Assembly (NCBI GenBank): GCA_023416515.1
Contig: JAEZHP010000064.1
Location: forward strand, 1-21,772
DNA from: Pseudomonadota bacterium
GTDB taxonomy: Bacteria; Pseudomonadota; Alphaproteobacteria; Sphingomonadales; Sphingomonadaceae
Direction of reading: 5' to 3'
DNA: 21,772 nucleotides
The first letter of the stretch is position 1. Each line of letters starts with the position of its first letter. This document shows, piece after piece, positions 11,330 through 19,636 of the stretch. The position numbers and the translations under genes were made by a program. The notes below the pieces were generated by a model that worked only from the letters and a program-made list of their open reading frames with translations, ran no database searches and was not told where the DNA came from.

Positions 11330-14300
11330 TTAGAACTTCACGCTCACGCCCGCGGTCACTCGACGATCGGTGAGTCCCTGGAAGCAGAGAAGAGCATCAT
11401 TGTTGACGCAGAACTGGTTGGCTTCGGAACCGGTGATGTTGATTCCTTCGATGCCGATGTTGATGTTCTCGTTGATGTCGTAGTTGACGCTGGCATTGAG
11501 CTGGCCGCGCGGAGCGTTGATCCTCGGAAGTCCGAAGAAGAACGAGTCCGTCGAGACGTAGCTCGACCGCCACGTGTAGCGCGCGCGGGCGCTGAGGCCG
11601 TATTTCTCGTAATAGAGAGTCAGGTTGTACGAGTGCCGCGACAGGTTCGGCAGCGTGATGCGGTCCTGAGCGACGATTCCCAGAGCGGTGAAGGCGCCCT
11701 GCGGGCCGTCGGCGGTGCGGAAGTTGGACGGGAAGTCCTGGGCGCTGCCTCCGGTCGTCTGGAACGTGTAGTTGCCGATGAAGCCGAAGCCCGACGCGAA
11801 GCCGAGCAGATGCTCGAACCGCGAAAGGTCATATTGAAGAGCCGCCTCGACGCCGGTCTGGGTCGTGTCGCCCTCGCCGTTCATCACCGTCGTGACCGGC
11901 ACGCAAATACCCGTGCCGGGGTTCTGGACGTTGTTGATGTTGCGGTCCGCGATCGGGTTGAAGATTCCGCCCTGCTCGCACGGCGGGGTGATGTCGATGG
12001 CCAGCCCGCCATTCGCGTCGCGAGTCGGGAAAGGATCGATCCGGACCTCGGAGAACAGGTTGGTTCGCGTCTTGTGGAAGAAGCCGACGCCGAGGAAGGC
12101 CGACGGCGCGAAATACCATTCCCCAGAGATGTCGAACGACCACACCGATTCCGGGACGAGGTTGGGATTGCCCACGGGAACCGGCGTGTTCGGTCCGGTG
12201 CCGAAGCTGACCGAGGTCGACAGATCGTCGAAGTCCGGCCGGTTGATGTCCCTCGAAACGCCGAGGCGGACGAGGACGTCGCGTGCTGGCTCGATGACCA
12301 TGTTGAAGCGCGGCAGGAAGAATTCGTACGAGCTGTCCTGCACAACCGGAGTCGCCGTGGGGTTGCCGGCAGTCTGCGTGAATCCGAGCGAGGACAGGTT
12401 CGTCTTGACGTAGCGCAGCCCGACATTGCCGCGGACCGGAAGCCCGAGCTCCTCTCCGTCGAAATTCGCCTGCGCGTAAAATGCGTGCGTCTGCTCGGTG
12501 ATGTCGAAGAAGGCCGTGACCTGTTGCGTCGGCGTCGTGAGCAGGGCGATGTCCGGTCCGCTGGTCGCCGCGTTGTTCTGAGTGATCGCGGCGTTGAGCG
12601 AGGCCAGGATGCCGGCCGGGTCGGAGAAGGACCGCGCCGGGTCGATGACCAGGAAGTCGCGAATGAACAGCCGGCGTCCGTCGGCCGAACCAAAGTTGGT
12701 TGGGCCGGCCACCATGATATCGGAGAAAAGGTTGGCCCGCGGCCGGTTGATCGCGGCAGCGTTGGTCAAGCCGACGTTGCGGACGCTGGAATCGTTGAGC
12801 GCCGAGGTCTCGTTGTAGCGATAGCCGACGTCGATCGAGGTGACGAACGGGAAGGCGCCTACGAGATCGTAGGTGAGGTCGATGCGGCCAGCGATCTCCC
12901 GGTTCTCGACAATCCCGACGCTCTGGTTGACCTGGCGAAGCGCGTAATTGGCCGGGTCGAGAAGCATCGCGGTCGTCGGGCTTTCAGGGAGGCCCGGGGC
13001 GATCCCGAACTGAAGGGTTCCGCCGGTCAAGTCGAACTCGATCGGAACGCCGTTGTCGATGCTGCCCGTGCTGACCGGCAGGTGGTTGGGGTTGATGAAG
13101 TCGAGGGTGGTCGAGAAGTCCGAGTTGGTCGTGTCCGAGGTCGACAGCGCCCCCTCGAGGCGCACCGTCAGCCGTCCGCTGTTCCACTCGCTGCCCAGGC
13201 GATAGACCCTGCTGTCGGTGACCCGCGAGCCGGTGTTGGAATCGGTGCGAAGGTTGGGATCGAGGGCGCCGCTCGAGTTCGGGCGGATGATGCCCGCAAG
13301 CGCGGCCTGGACGCTCCCGAGGTCGACCGGGCCGTTGGGCCCATCGAGCGTTCCGAGGTTGATCGTCTCGAACGCGGTATTGGTGGTTCTGTCGACGACG
13401 CCGTTCGCGGACACGCCGGAAATCTGCACTCGGGTGCTTTCCTGGGCGCGGGTCTGGTCGTTGTGGATTCCGTCGAAATAGAAACGCAGATTGTCGGCGG
13501 GCCGCCACTCGAGCGAGCCGACGAAGTTCAGGGTCTCATATTCGAAATTGTCGTTGTCCTGGTCGAGGAACTGGACCCGCAGGTACGGGAAGGGCTGGGC
13601 GCTGGCTCGGCCCGAATTGGGCGTGACCACGGCGTCGCGATCCACGCGCGGCCGGAAGGCGGACACGTCGGAGCGGGCGTAGCTGCCGCTCAGGACGATT
13701 CCGATCTCGCCGATGCCGGTCGACCAATTGTCGCCGATCGTCCCCGAAATGCGCGGCAGGACGGAACGTGCGAGGTCGCTATATTCGCCCTGGACTCGAA
13801 CCGCGATCAGCCGGTCGCGCAATTCGAGCGGCCGAAGCGTCCTGAGGTTAATCGTTCCACCGACCGAACCCTCGATCGTCTCGGCGTCCGGAACCTTGGT
13901 CACCTCGAGTGAGGCGATCAGCGCCGCGGGCAGGTCCTCGAAGCTGATTCCGCCACGGCCTGCGCCCGAGCCGACGGTGGAAACTCCATTGATCTCGGTA
14001 CGGTTCTCGTCGGTGCCGCGGATCTGCACCGCGGTGCCGACCCCGGCTTCCCGGGTGACCTGGATGCCAGTGATGTTCTCGAGCACTTCGGCGAGGTTCT
14101 GGTCGGGCAGCTTGCCGATGTCCTCGGCCTGGATGACCTCGATCAGATTGTCGGAATTGCGCCGCTCGTTGAGCGCGCTCCGAAGTGAGCTTCGAATGCC
14201 GGTGACGACGACGACGTTTTCGTCCTCGGCTTCCGCTTCGGGCTGGGCGGCCTGCTGCTCGTCGGCGGTCTGGGCGGCGGCGGGTGCCGCGATCATCAGC

Positions 14301-14380
14301 AGCGAAAGCGAACTGGTTGCAAGAAGCGCAACGCGAAGCGAGTCAGTGGTGGCGATAAACGGGCCGCGCGAATGGCGCAT
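11330..14380 (-). CDS. TonB-dependent outer-membrane receptor 1 (Xanthomonas/Caulobacter type)
   Basis: Outer-membrane active transporter of 1016 residues, powered by TonB-ExbBD. A signal peptide ends near APAAAQ (about residue 36). A linker and TonB-box-like segment ENVVVVTGIRSS follow. The plug (about 75-190) has IGKLPDQNLAEVLENITGIQV, VQIRG and EGSVGGTINLRTLRPL. The rest is the 22-strand barrel, ending in the classic C-terminal Phe (VSVKF). This family often imports glycans in sphingomonads. With the nearby PL17 lyase and uronate genes, alginate oligomers are the likely cargo, but that is context only. Cysteine pairs occur in predicted outer loops (CEQGG...GIC, FCVNNDALLC). The ATG has GGGGAG about 7 bases upstream. 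A FadR-type operator lies upstream and a strong hairpin follows the stop. Confidence 0.93.
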   Translation of the reverse strand: MRHSRGPFIATTDSLRVALLATSSLSLLMIAAPAAAQTADEQQAAQPEAEAEDENVVVVTGIRSSLRSALNERRNSDNLIEVIQAEDIGKLPDQNLAEVLENITGIQVTREAGVGTAVQIRGTDENRTEINGVSTVGSGAGRGGISFEDLPAALIASLEVTKVPDAETIEGSVGGTINLRTLRPLELRDRLIAVRVQGEYSDLARSVLPRISGTIGDNWSTGIGEIGIVLSGSYARSDVSAFRPRVDRDAVVTPNSGRASAQPFPYLRVQFLDQDNDNFEYETLNFVGSLEWRPADNLRFYFDGIHNDQTRAQESTRVQISGVSANGVVDRTTNTAFETINLGTLDGPNGPVDLGSVQAALAGIIRPNSSGALDPNLRTDSNTGSRVTDSRVYRLGSEWNSGRLTVRLEGALSTSDTTNSDFSTTLDFINPNHLPVSTGSIDNGVPIEFDLTGGTLQFGIAPGLPESPTTAMLLDPANYALRQVNQSVGIVENREIAGRIDLTYDLVGAFPFVTSIDVGYRYNETSALNDSSVRNVGLTNAAAINRPRANLFSDIMVAGPTNFGSADGRRLFIRDFLVIDPARSFSDPAGILASLNAAITQNNAATSGPDIALLTTPTQQVTAFFDITEQTHAFYAQANFDGEELGLPVRGNVGLRYVKTNLSSLGFTQTAGNPTATPVVQDSSYEFFLPRFNMVIEPARDVLVRLGVSRDINRPDFDDLSTSVSFGTGPNTPVPVGNPNLVPESVWSFDISGEWYFAPSAFLGVGFFHKTRTNLFSEVRIDPFPTRDANGGLAIDITPPCEQGGIFNPIADRNINNVQNPGTGICVPVTTVMNGEGDTTQTGVEAALQYDLSRFEHLLGFASGFGFIGNYTFQTTGGSAQDFPSNFRTADGPQGAFTALGIVAQDRITLPNLSRHSYNLTLYYEKYGLSARARYTWRSSYVSTDSFFFGLPRINAPRGQLNASVNYDINENINIGIEGINITGSEANQFCVNNDALLCFQGLTDRRVTAGVSVKF

Positions 14381-14448
14381 AGAACCTCTCCCCCTAGTTT
14401 ATAATTTGGCTTCACCCTGACCAAATCGTTGCACCACGTCAACGAGAA

Positions 14449-14486
14449 TTGTCCTACCTCTCGCCGGACCAATTGGTAGGACCAAT
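14449..14486. promoter_or_regulatory. Candidate FadR-type GntR operator pair upstream of receptor 1
   Basis: A perfect inverted repeat ATTGGT-AGG-ACCAAT (14472-14486) contains TGGTAGGACCA, an exact match to the TNGTNNNACNA consensus of FadR-subfamily operators (for example PdhR and LldR sites). It overlaps the palindrome accaattggt (14468-14477). A second, one-mismatch site TTGTCCTACCT (14449-14459) has its centre about 25 bp away. The pair lies roughly 70-110 bases upstream of the receptor 1 start, in the only sizeable gap of the receptor region. The regulator encoded downstream at 10472-11212 is the obvious candidate binder; that link is inferred. A promoter is not clear: a TATAAA at about 14398-14403 sits too close to the start to be convincing. 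Confidence 0.6.
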
Positions 14487-14560
14487 CAAGGGTTTAGGCC
14501 GGGTCGAAGAGAGAGAGGGCCAGCGCTCAGGAGCAGGTGTTGATTCTTCGGAAGGGGGCA

Positions 14561-14586
14561 GGGAGCGAGACCGTGGCCCCGCTCCC
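14561..14586 (-). terminator. Hairpin after TonB receptor 2 (terminator candidate)
   Basis: Seven-bp perfect inverted repeat gggagcg/cgctccc (14561-14567 and 14580-14586) with a 12-base loop, starting 16 bases after the receptor 2 stop on the minus strand. No T-tract follows. It separates receptor 2 from the operator region of receptor 1. Confidence 0.4.
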
Positions 14587-14602
14587 TACAACGACGTACA
14601 GG

Positions 14603-17491
14603 TCAGATCCGGAAGCGGACGCCGAGGAAGTAGCGAGGCCCGTAATAGTGATACTGGCGGATGCTTCCCTGGACCGGCATGTCGGTCACCTTCGGCTCGT
14701 CGAACAGGTTCACCGCCTCGGCGCGAAGCGACACGTTGCGGTTGATGTTGAACGACGCGCGCAGGTCGACGGTCTCGTTATCGCGGACGTAGCGCAGCTG
14801 CGTGTTGCCGCCGACGAAGTCCTGATAATAGTTGGACCGGTAGTTGTAGACCGCCTGGATCGAGAACGGACCCTTCTCGTAGAAGGCCTGCGCGGAGACG
14901 ACGTGCTCCGACAGTCCGAACACGTTGGCCGGTTCGATGAAGCCCGGAGTGACGATGCCCGTCGCCGGGTTCAGAACGTCGCCGTAGCGCACGTCCTGGG
15001 TCTCAAAGCTCGAGCTCGCATAATTGTAGCTGAGCTTCGCGCCGAGGCCGTCGAACGGCGCCGGCAGCCAGGAGAAGGTGTGGGCGAGGGTGAGCTCGAA
15101 GCCCCACAGGCTGCTCTGCTCATCGCTGTTCGCGGTCTGGACGACCGGAACGGTGACTGCCTGGCCGTCGATCGTGAACTGCTCGTCGATCACCACCGGG
15201 ATGAAGCCGCCGGTGAAGTTCTTGTAGTAGAGCGCGCCGGCGACCATCGTGTCGCGGTTCGGATACCATTCCAGCGACGCGTCGGCGTTCCACGACATCA
15301 GCGGCTCGAGCCGTGGGCTTCCGTTGGCGGTGATGTTGGCGATCGCCTCCTCAATGGAATCGGCGGTGTCGCTCACGTCGAGCGCGAACTCGCGGCCGGC
15401 CCCGAGCGCGCTCGGGTTCGGGCGGGACATCGCGCGGTAGCCGGCGAGGCGGAACAGCACGTCGGGCCGAAGCTCGAAGATCGCATTGACGCTCGGGAGG
15501 AAGCGGGTGTTCTCGGACTCGATCACCACTTCCTCGAAATCGCCGGTCTGGACCAGGCGGATGGTGCCGTCCGGATTGTTGACCACGTCGAGGCCGCTGC
15601 GCAGGCCGACTGAGGTCACCTGCGTGTTGACGACACGAAGACCGAAATTGCCGCGAACCGGCATGCTGCCGAGCTGCGATTCATAGGTGGCCATGACGTA
15701 GCCCGCGACCGTCTGCTCCTCGACGTCGCGGTTCGCGACCGAACGGACGTCCTCGTTGCGGCCCGGATCTTCCGTGCCGAGGAAGGACTGGAACAGGCAA
15801 ACCGGGTCGAAGGTCGCGTAGCTGGTGATCGCGTTGCCGCGCGCCGACGAGAGGAAGTCCTCCTCGGGGAACGGGGTGCGGCAGGCAAGGTTCGCGTCGC
15901 GGATCTGCGGGCGGCCGGTGATGTTGGTCTCAACCCGGTCGCTATAGTCGTTGTAGGTCATCCGGGCGAGGCGGACCCCGGCGTCGATGCGGTCGAGGAA
16001 ACCGTCCATCTCATAGGTCGCGTCGATCCGGCCGGCCACGATCTCGTGGATCCGGCTGTCTTCGTCGCGGCGAAGGCGAGCGGCGGCGCTGAACAGGTCA
16101 GCATTGGTGACGTCGTAGCGGGGATCGATGGTGATGGTCGGCGCGAAATTGCCCGGAAGCACTTCGTACACATAGGGGATGCGCTGGTTGTTGATCGCAG
16201 TGCGCACGCCGTTGATGTCCATCGCGTCGGAGCGAAGGCGGACGGTGCGGTCGGTCTCGACTCGCTCCGTGCGCGAATAGGACAGGTCCACCGCGACCTT
16301 GAGGCGTTCGCTGAGGTCGACAGCCACGTCGAGGCCGCCGCCCAGATATTCCTCGGCGCGGGTTTGCAGGGTCGAGTTGGTCTCAATCGTGCTCTGCCCC
16401 TCCACTCGGGTGATCGTGCCATCCGGAGTGAAGGTGACGTTGCGCAGGCTTCGCCGCATCTCCGACAGGTTGAGGTCGTTGCGCTGCTCGTTGAACACGC
16501 GGTCGGAATATTGGAGGTCGAGATTGACCTCGACATCCGGGCTCGGCTTCCACTGGATCGCACCGAACAGCGCGTCGCGGCGGTCATCCTCGACGATCTG
16601 GCGGGTGGCGAAGGAGTTCGGCGCGAAATAATAGGGCCGGCCCGCGGCGACCTCGGCGCGGGTCACCTCGCGGCAATTGTTGTTGGTGACGATGGTGGTC
16701 GCGTCGCACGCGGTCCAGGTCGAGCTGCCCGCAAGCGTCTGCTCCGGGTTGGCAGTCTGGTTGCGCTGGACTCCAAGGGAGATGCCGAGCTCACCGGCCG
16801 AACCCAGGTCGAACTGGTCGACATAGCTCAGGGTGCCCCGCCAGCTGAGGCCGTTCTCCCCCCGGATATTGTCCTGGTAGGGGCTGTAGCCGACCTTGAC
16901 CTCGCCCTGGATTCGGCGGCGGCCGTAATCGAGGGGGCGAAGGGTCTCGATCTCGATCGTTCCGGCGACTCCGCCCTCGATCAGGTTCGCCTGCTGAGTC
17001 TTGTAGATCGCGATGCCGTTGACCAGCTCCGACGGGAACTGGTTGAAGTTGACCGAGCGGTCGCCGCTGCCGTTGGTCGCGTCGCGGCCGTTGAAGGTCG
17101 CGTTGCTAAGGAACGGGCCGAGGCCGCGGATTGCGATCTCGCTGGCGCCGCCCTTCTCGCGGTGAGTGGTCGCGCCGGTAATGGTCTGGATCGCTTCGCC
17201 GACCGACAGGGCCGGCAGGTCGCCAATCTCCTGCGATGACAGGGCGTCGACGATCGCCGTCTCCTGCTGCTTGCGCGCGATCGACGAACGGACGGTCGAG
17301 CGAATGCCGGTCACGACGACGACATTCTCCTCCTCCGCGGCCTGCTCTTCAGTCTGCGGCGCGGCCTCGGTCTGGGCGGCAGCCGGAACGCTGAGCAGGA
17401 GCGCCGGAGCGGCGACGGTCGCGAGAAGAAGACCGCGAACGCCGCGGCCTGCGAAATGGATGTGATTGTGGGACTGCTGCCGAAGGCGCAC
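14603..17491 (-). CDS. TonB-dependent outer-membrane receptor 2 (Xanthomonas/Caulobacter type)
   Basis: Outer-membrane active transporter of 962 residues. A signal peptide of about 40 residues (hydrophobic GLLLATVAAPALLLSVPAAAQ) is followed by the TonB-box-like ENVVVVTGIRST. The plug (about 75-190) has LPALSVGEAIQTITGATT, SEIAIRGLGPFLSNATFNGR and EGGVAGTIEIETLRPL. The barrel ends in FLGVRFRI, so its last residue is Ile rather than the usual Phe. It starts with GTG, chosen because GGAGG lies 6 bases upstream. It is clearly a separate receptor, not a recent duplicate of receptor 1: plug and barrel differ, and only the N-terminal signature is shared. It follows the lyase-transporter-SDR genes by 87 bases containing a strong hairpin. 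Context suggests uptake of alginate oligomers; the true substrate is unknown. Confidence 0.92.
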   Translation of the reverse strand: MRLRQQSHNHIHFAGRGVRGLLLATVAAPALLLSVPAAAQTEAAPQTEEQAAEEENVVVVTGIRSTVRSSIARKQQETAIVDALSSQEIGDLPALSVGEAIQTITGATTHREKGGASEIAIRGLGPFLSNATFNGRDATNGSGDRSVNFNQFPSELVNGIAIYKTQQANLIEGGVAGTIEIETLRPLDYGRRRIQGEVKVGYSPYQDNIRGENGLSWRGTLSYVDQFDLGSAGELGISLGVQRNQTANPEQTLAGSSTWTACDATTIVTNNNCREVTRAEVAAGRPYYFAPNSFATRQIVEDDRRDALFGAIQWKPSPDVEVNLDLQYSDRVFNEQRNDLNLSEMRRSLRNVTFTPDGTITRVEGQSTIETNSTLQTRAEEYLGGGLDVAVDLSERLKVAVDLSYSRTERVETDRTVRLRSDAMDINGVRTAINNQRIPYVYEVLPGNFAPTITIDPRYDVTNADLFSAAARLRRDEDSRIHEIVAGRIDATYEMDGFLDRIDAGVRLARMTYNDYSDRVETNITGRPQIRDANLACRTPFPEEDFLSSARGNAITSYATFDPVCLFQSFLGTEDPGRNEDVRSVANRDVEEQTVAGYVMATYESQLGSMPVRGNFGLRVVNTQVTSVGLRSGLDVVNNPDGTIRLVQTGDFEEVVIESENTRFLPSVNAIFELRPDVLFRLAGYRAMSRPNPSALGAGREFALDVSDTADSIEEAIANITANGSPRLEPLMSWNADASLEWYPNRDTMVAGALYYKNFTGGFIPVVIDEQFTIDGQAVTVPVVQTANSDEQSSLWGFELTLAHTFSWLPAPFDGLGAKLSYNYASSSFETQDVRYGDVLNPATGIVTPGFIEPANVFGLSEHVVSAQAFYEKGPFSIQAVYNYRSNYYQDFVGGNTQLRYVRDNETVDLRASFNINRNVSLRAEAVNLFDEPKVTDMPVQGSIRQYHYYGPRYFLGVRFRI

Positions 17492-17497
17492 GGTTAC

Positions 17498-17502
17498 CCT
17501 CC
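17498..17502 (-). promoter_or_regulatory. Ribosome binding site supporting a GTG start
   Basis: GGAGG within a G-rich run on the minus strand, six bases before the GTG at 17491. It supports GTG initiation of receptor 2 and the full-length signal peptide. Confidence 0.75.
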
Positions 17503-17540
17503 CCGTCTTTTGAAAATGAGGTTCAAGCGAGTGGTTGGAC

Positions 17541-17572
17541 GGCGGGCTGCGGCTGATACGCCGCGGCCCGCC
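17541..17572 (-). terminator. Strong hairpin between the SDR gene and TonB receptor 2
   Basis: ggcgggc/gcccgcc outer stem (17541-17547, 17566-17572), one mismatch, then gcggc/gccgc inner stem (17549-17553, 17560-17564) around a 6-base loop. It starts 6 bases after the SDR stop and about 50 bases before the receptor start. No T-run follows, so partial termination or transcript protection is as likely as full termination. Confidence 0.5.
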
Positions 17573-17578
17573 CGTTAA

Positions 17579-18331
17579 TCAGGAGAAATAGAGCCCGCCG
17601 TTGATGTCGAGGCAGACGCCCGCGAGGAACGACGCCTCGCTTGACGCGAGATAGGCGATCGTCGCCGCGACCTCTTCGGGACCGCCTTCGCGGCGAAGCG
17701 GGGTGTTGCCAGCCACGGCCTTGCGGCCTTCCGGCTTCGAGAAGATGTCGTGGAACGAGGTGCCAATGAGGCCGGGGCACACCGCGTTGACCCGGATGCC
17801 CTGCGGACCAAGTTCCTTGGCCCAGCCGCGGGTCAGGGTCATCAGCGCGCCCTTGGACGCCGCATAGACGCTCGCCCCGGGGCCGCCGCCGTCGCGGCCG
17901 GCGAGCGAGGCCACGTTGATCACCGTGCTGCCCTCGCCGAGGAGCGGCTTGGCCGCCTTCGTGACGAGGAAGGCCGACTTCAGGTTCAAGGTCATGACCT
18001 CGTCGAAGAAGGCCTCGTCCATCTCGTCGAGGGTCTTTCGGGCGATCATTCCGCCGGCATTGTTGACGACGATGTCGACGCGCTCGCCATAAGCGGTTCG
18101 GGCAGCGTCGATCAGGCCCGCGACGTCGTCAGCCTTGGTGACGTCGGCACGGTGGATGATCGCCTCGCCGCCGGCAGCGCGGATCTCGTCCATCGTGTCG
18201 TGGGCGGCATTGCCGTTATTGGCATAGTTGATGACGACCTTGGCGCCCTCGGCGGCCAGGCGGATCGAGATCGCCTTGCCGATGTCGCGGCCGCCGCCGG
18301 TCACGATCGCAACTTTGTTCGAAAGCCTCAT
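17579..18331 (-). CDS. SDR family oxidoreductase, probable DEH (4-deoxy-L-erythro-5-hexoseulose uronate) reductase
   Basis: Classical short-chain dehydrogenase of 250 residues. It has the Rossmann motif TGGGRDIG (11-18; the middle glycine of TGxxxGxG is Asp, as in some SDRs), NNAG (90-93), catalytic Ser142 and YxxxK (Tyr156, Lys160). The end of strand 2 (VVINYANN) lacks the acidic residue typical of NAD preference, so NADP(H) is possible. It lies between a uronate-type transporter and TonB receptors, downstream of a PL17 lyase. In known alginate loci the SDR at this place reduces DEH to 2-keto-3-deoxygluconate, so that role is inferred from context; another sugar-acid substrate is possible. 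The ATG at 18331 was chosen. An in-frame GTG at 18340 has AAAGG only 3 bases away, too close, while the ATG has it about 12 bases away. It follows the transporter gene by 37 bases. Confidence 0.85.
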   Translation of the reverse strand: MRLSNKVAIVTGGGRDIGKAISIRLAAEGAKVVINYANNGNAAHDTMDEIRAAGGEAIIHRADVTKADDVAGLIDAARTAYGERVDIVVNNAGGMIARKTLDEMDEAFFDEVMTLNLKSAFLVTKAAKPLLGEGSTVINVASLAGRDGGGPGASVYAASKGALMTLTRGWAKELGPQGIRVNAVCPGLIGTSFHDIFSKPEGRKAVAGNTPLRREGGPEEVAATIAYLASSEASFLAGVCLDINGGLYFS

Positions 18332-18368
18332 TTCAACCACTTACCTTTGCTGGACTGGGGGAGGGGGT

Positions 18369-19619
18369 TCAGGCCCGGCGCTCGCGGCTGCCGAGCAGCC
18401 ACAAAGCGAGGACCGAGATCGGCACGATCGCGGCCGAAAGGATGAAGATCGGAGCGTAGGAGGTGACGGTCATCGACGGGACGAGCCAAGTCGTGACGAG
18501 CGTGCCCGCCACCGCCGCGGTGCCGCCCATGCCGGCCAGCGACCCGACCGCGCCCTGGCCGAAATAGTCGCTCGGAAGCGTCTGGATGTTGCCGATCGCG
18601 GCCTGGAAACCGAACAGGATGACGGCGATCAGGAGCACCGCATAGAGCGGGTCGCTCGCGCCGGTGGTCAGCAGCAATGCCGGGAGCATGATCGCGGCGC
18701 CGACGCTGGCGACGAGCTTGCGCGCTGTGGTCGCCGCATAGCCGCGCCGAACCAGAGCGCCCGACGCCCAGCCGCCGGCGAGAGCGCCGATCATCGCTCC
18801 GACGAAGGGCACCCAGGCGAACAGGCCGATCTGGGCGACGTTGAAGCCGAACGTCTCGGCCAGGTAGATCGGCAGCCAGGACACGAACAGCCACCAGATG
18901 GGATCGAGGAAGAAGCGGCTGACGATGATGCTCCAGCTCTCGCGGCGACGCAGAAGCTCGCCCCAGCCCATCTTCACCGTGGGCGCGGCGACGGTGCCGT
19001 CCGTCCCGCTATCCTGGATATGGTCGCGCTCGGCGTCCGAGACCCAGGGGTGGTTCGCGGGATCGGCCTTGTAATACCATAGCCAGGGGATCAGCCACAC
19101 GACTCCGAGCAGGCCGACGATCAGGAAGGTCAGCCGCCAGTCGAAGATGGTGAACATGATCGCGACGAACGGCGCCGAGATGATCGCTCCGATCGACGCG
19201 CCCGAATTAAAGATGCCCTGCGCGAGAGCGCGCTCCTTGGCCGGGAACCACAAGGCGTTCGCCTTGGCGGCGCCGGGCCAGTTGCCGGCCTCGCTGAAGC
19301 CGAGCGTGCCGCGCAGAACGCCGAGCAGGGGCAGGGAGCGGACGAGGGCGTGGGCGGCGATCGACGCCGACCAGATGATGATCGAGATGGCGAAGCCGAT
19401 GCGGGTCCCGACCTTGTCGAAGATCCGGCCGAACGCCGACTGGCCGACCGCGTAGAAGATCATGAAGATGGTGACGAGGAGGGCGTAATCCTCCTTGGTC
19501 GCGCCGATGTCGCGCGACACTTCGGGCCACATGACGGCGAGGGCGTTGCGGTCGATATAATTGATGACCGTCGCGAGCGCGATCAGGGCGATGATGCCCC
19601 AGCGAATGCCCTTTTTCAT
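18369..19619 (-). CDS. MFS transporter, hexuronate / anion-cation symporter type
   Basis: Inner-membrane secondary transporter of 416 residues with the 12 membrane segments expected of the major facilitator superfamily. The first segment ends in INYIDRNALAVMWPE, the family's N-Y-x-D-R signature. The loop between segments 2 and 3 has GRIFDKVGTRIG, the MFS motif A variant. Segment 4 has GFSEAGNWPGAAKANALWFP, typical of the anion:cation symporters that include ExuT-like hexuronate carriers. A cytoplasmic central loop lies at about 195-225. Between a lyase that releases unsaturated uronate and an SDR that would reduce it, import of DEH or a related uronate by proton symport is the best reading. 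It starts 17 bases after the lyase stop and the SDR follows 37 bases after it, so the three genes form one operon. The ribosome site (GGGG) is weak. Confidence 0.9.
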   Translation of the reverse strand: MKKGIRWGIIALIALATVINYIDRNALAVMWPEVSRDIGATKEDYALLVTIFMIFYAVGQSAFGRIFDKVGTRIGFAISIIIWSASIAAHALVRSLPLLGVLRGTLGFSEAGNWPGAAKANALWFPAKERALAQGIFNSGASIGAIISAPFVAIMFTIFDWRLTFLIVGLLGVVWLIPWLWYYKADPANHPWVSDAERDHIQDSGTDGTVAAPTVKMGWGELLRRRESWSIIVSRFFLDPIWWLFVSWLPIYLAETFGFNVAQIGLFAWVPFVGAMIGALAGGWASGALVRRGYAATTARKLVASVGAAIMLPALLLTTGASDPLYAVLLIAVILFGFQAAIGNIQTLPSDYFGQGAVGSLAGMGGTAAVAGTLVTTWLVPSMTVTSYAPIFILSAAIVPISVLALWLLGSRERRA

Positions 19620-19636
19620 CGTCTGCCCCGGCTCTT

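Noticed and set aside
14398..14403. TATAAA as the -10 box of receptor 1
   Set aside because: It would start transcription only about 10 bases before the ATG, overlapping the ribosome site, and no well-spaced -35 box accompanies it.
11633..17239. Long plus-strand open frames opposite the two TonB receptors
   Set aside because: The minus-strand frames give complete receptors with signal peptides and barrel ends; the plus-strand translations are repetitive and lack recognisable domains.
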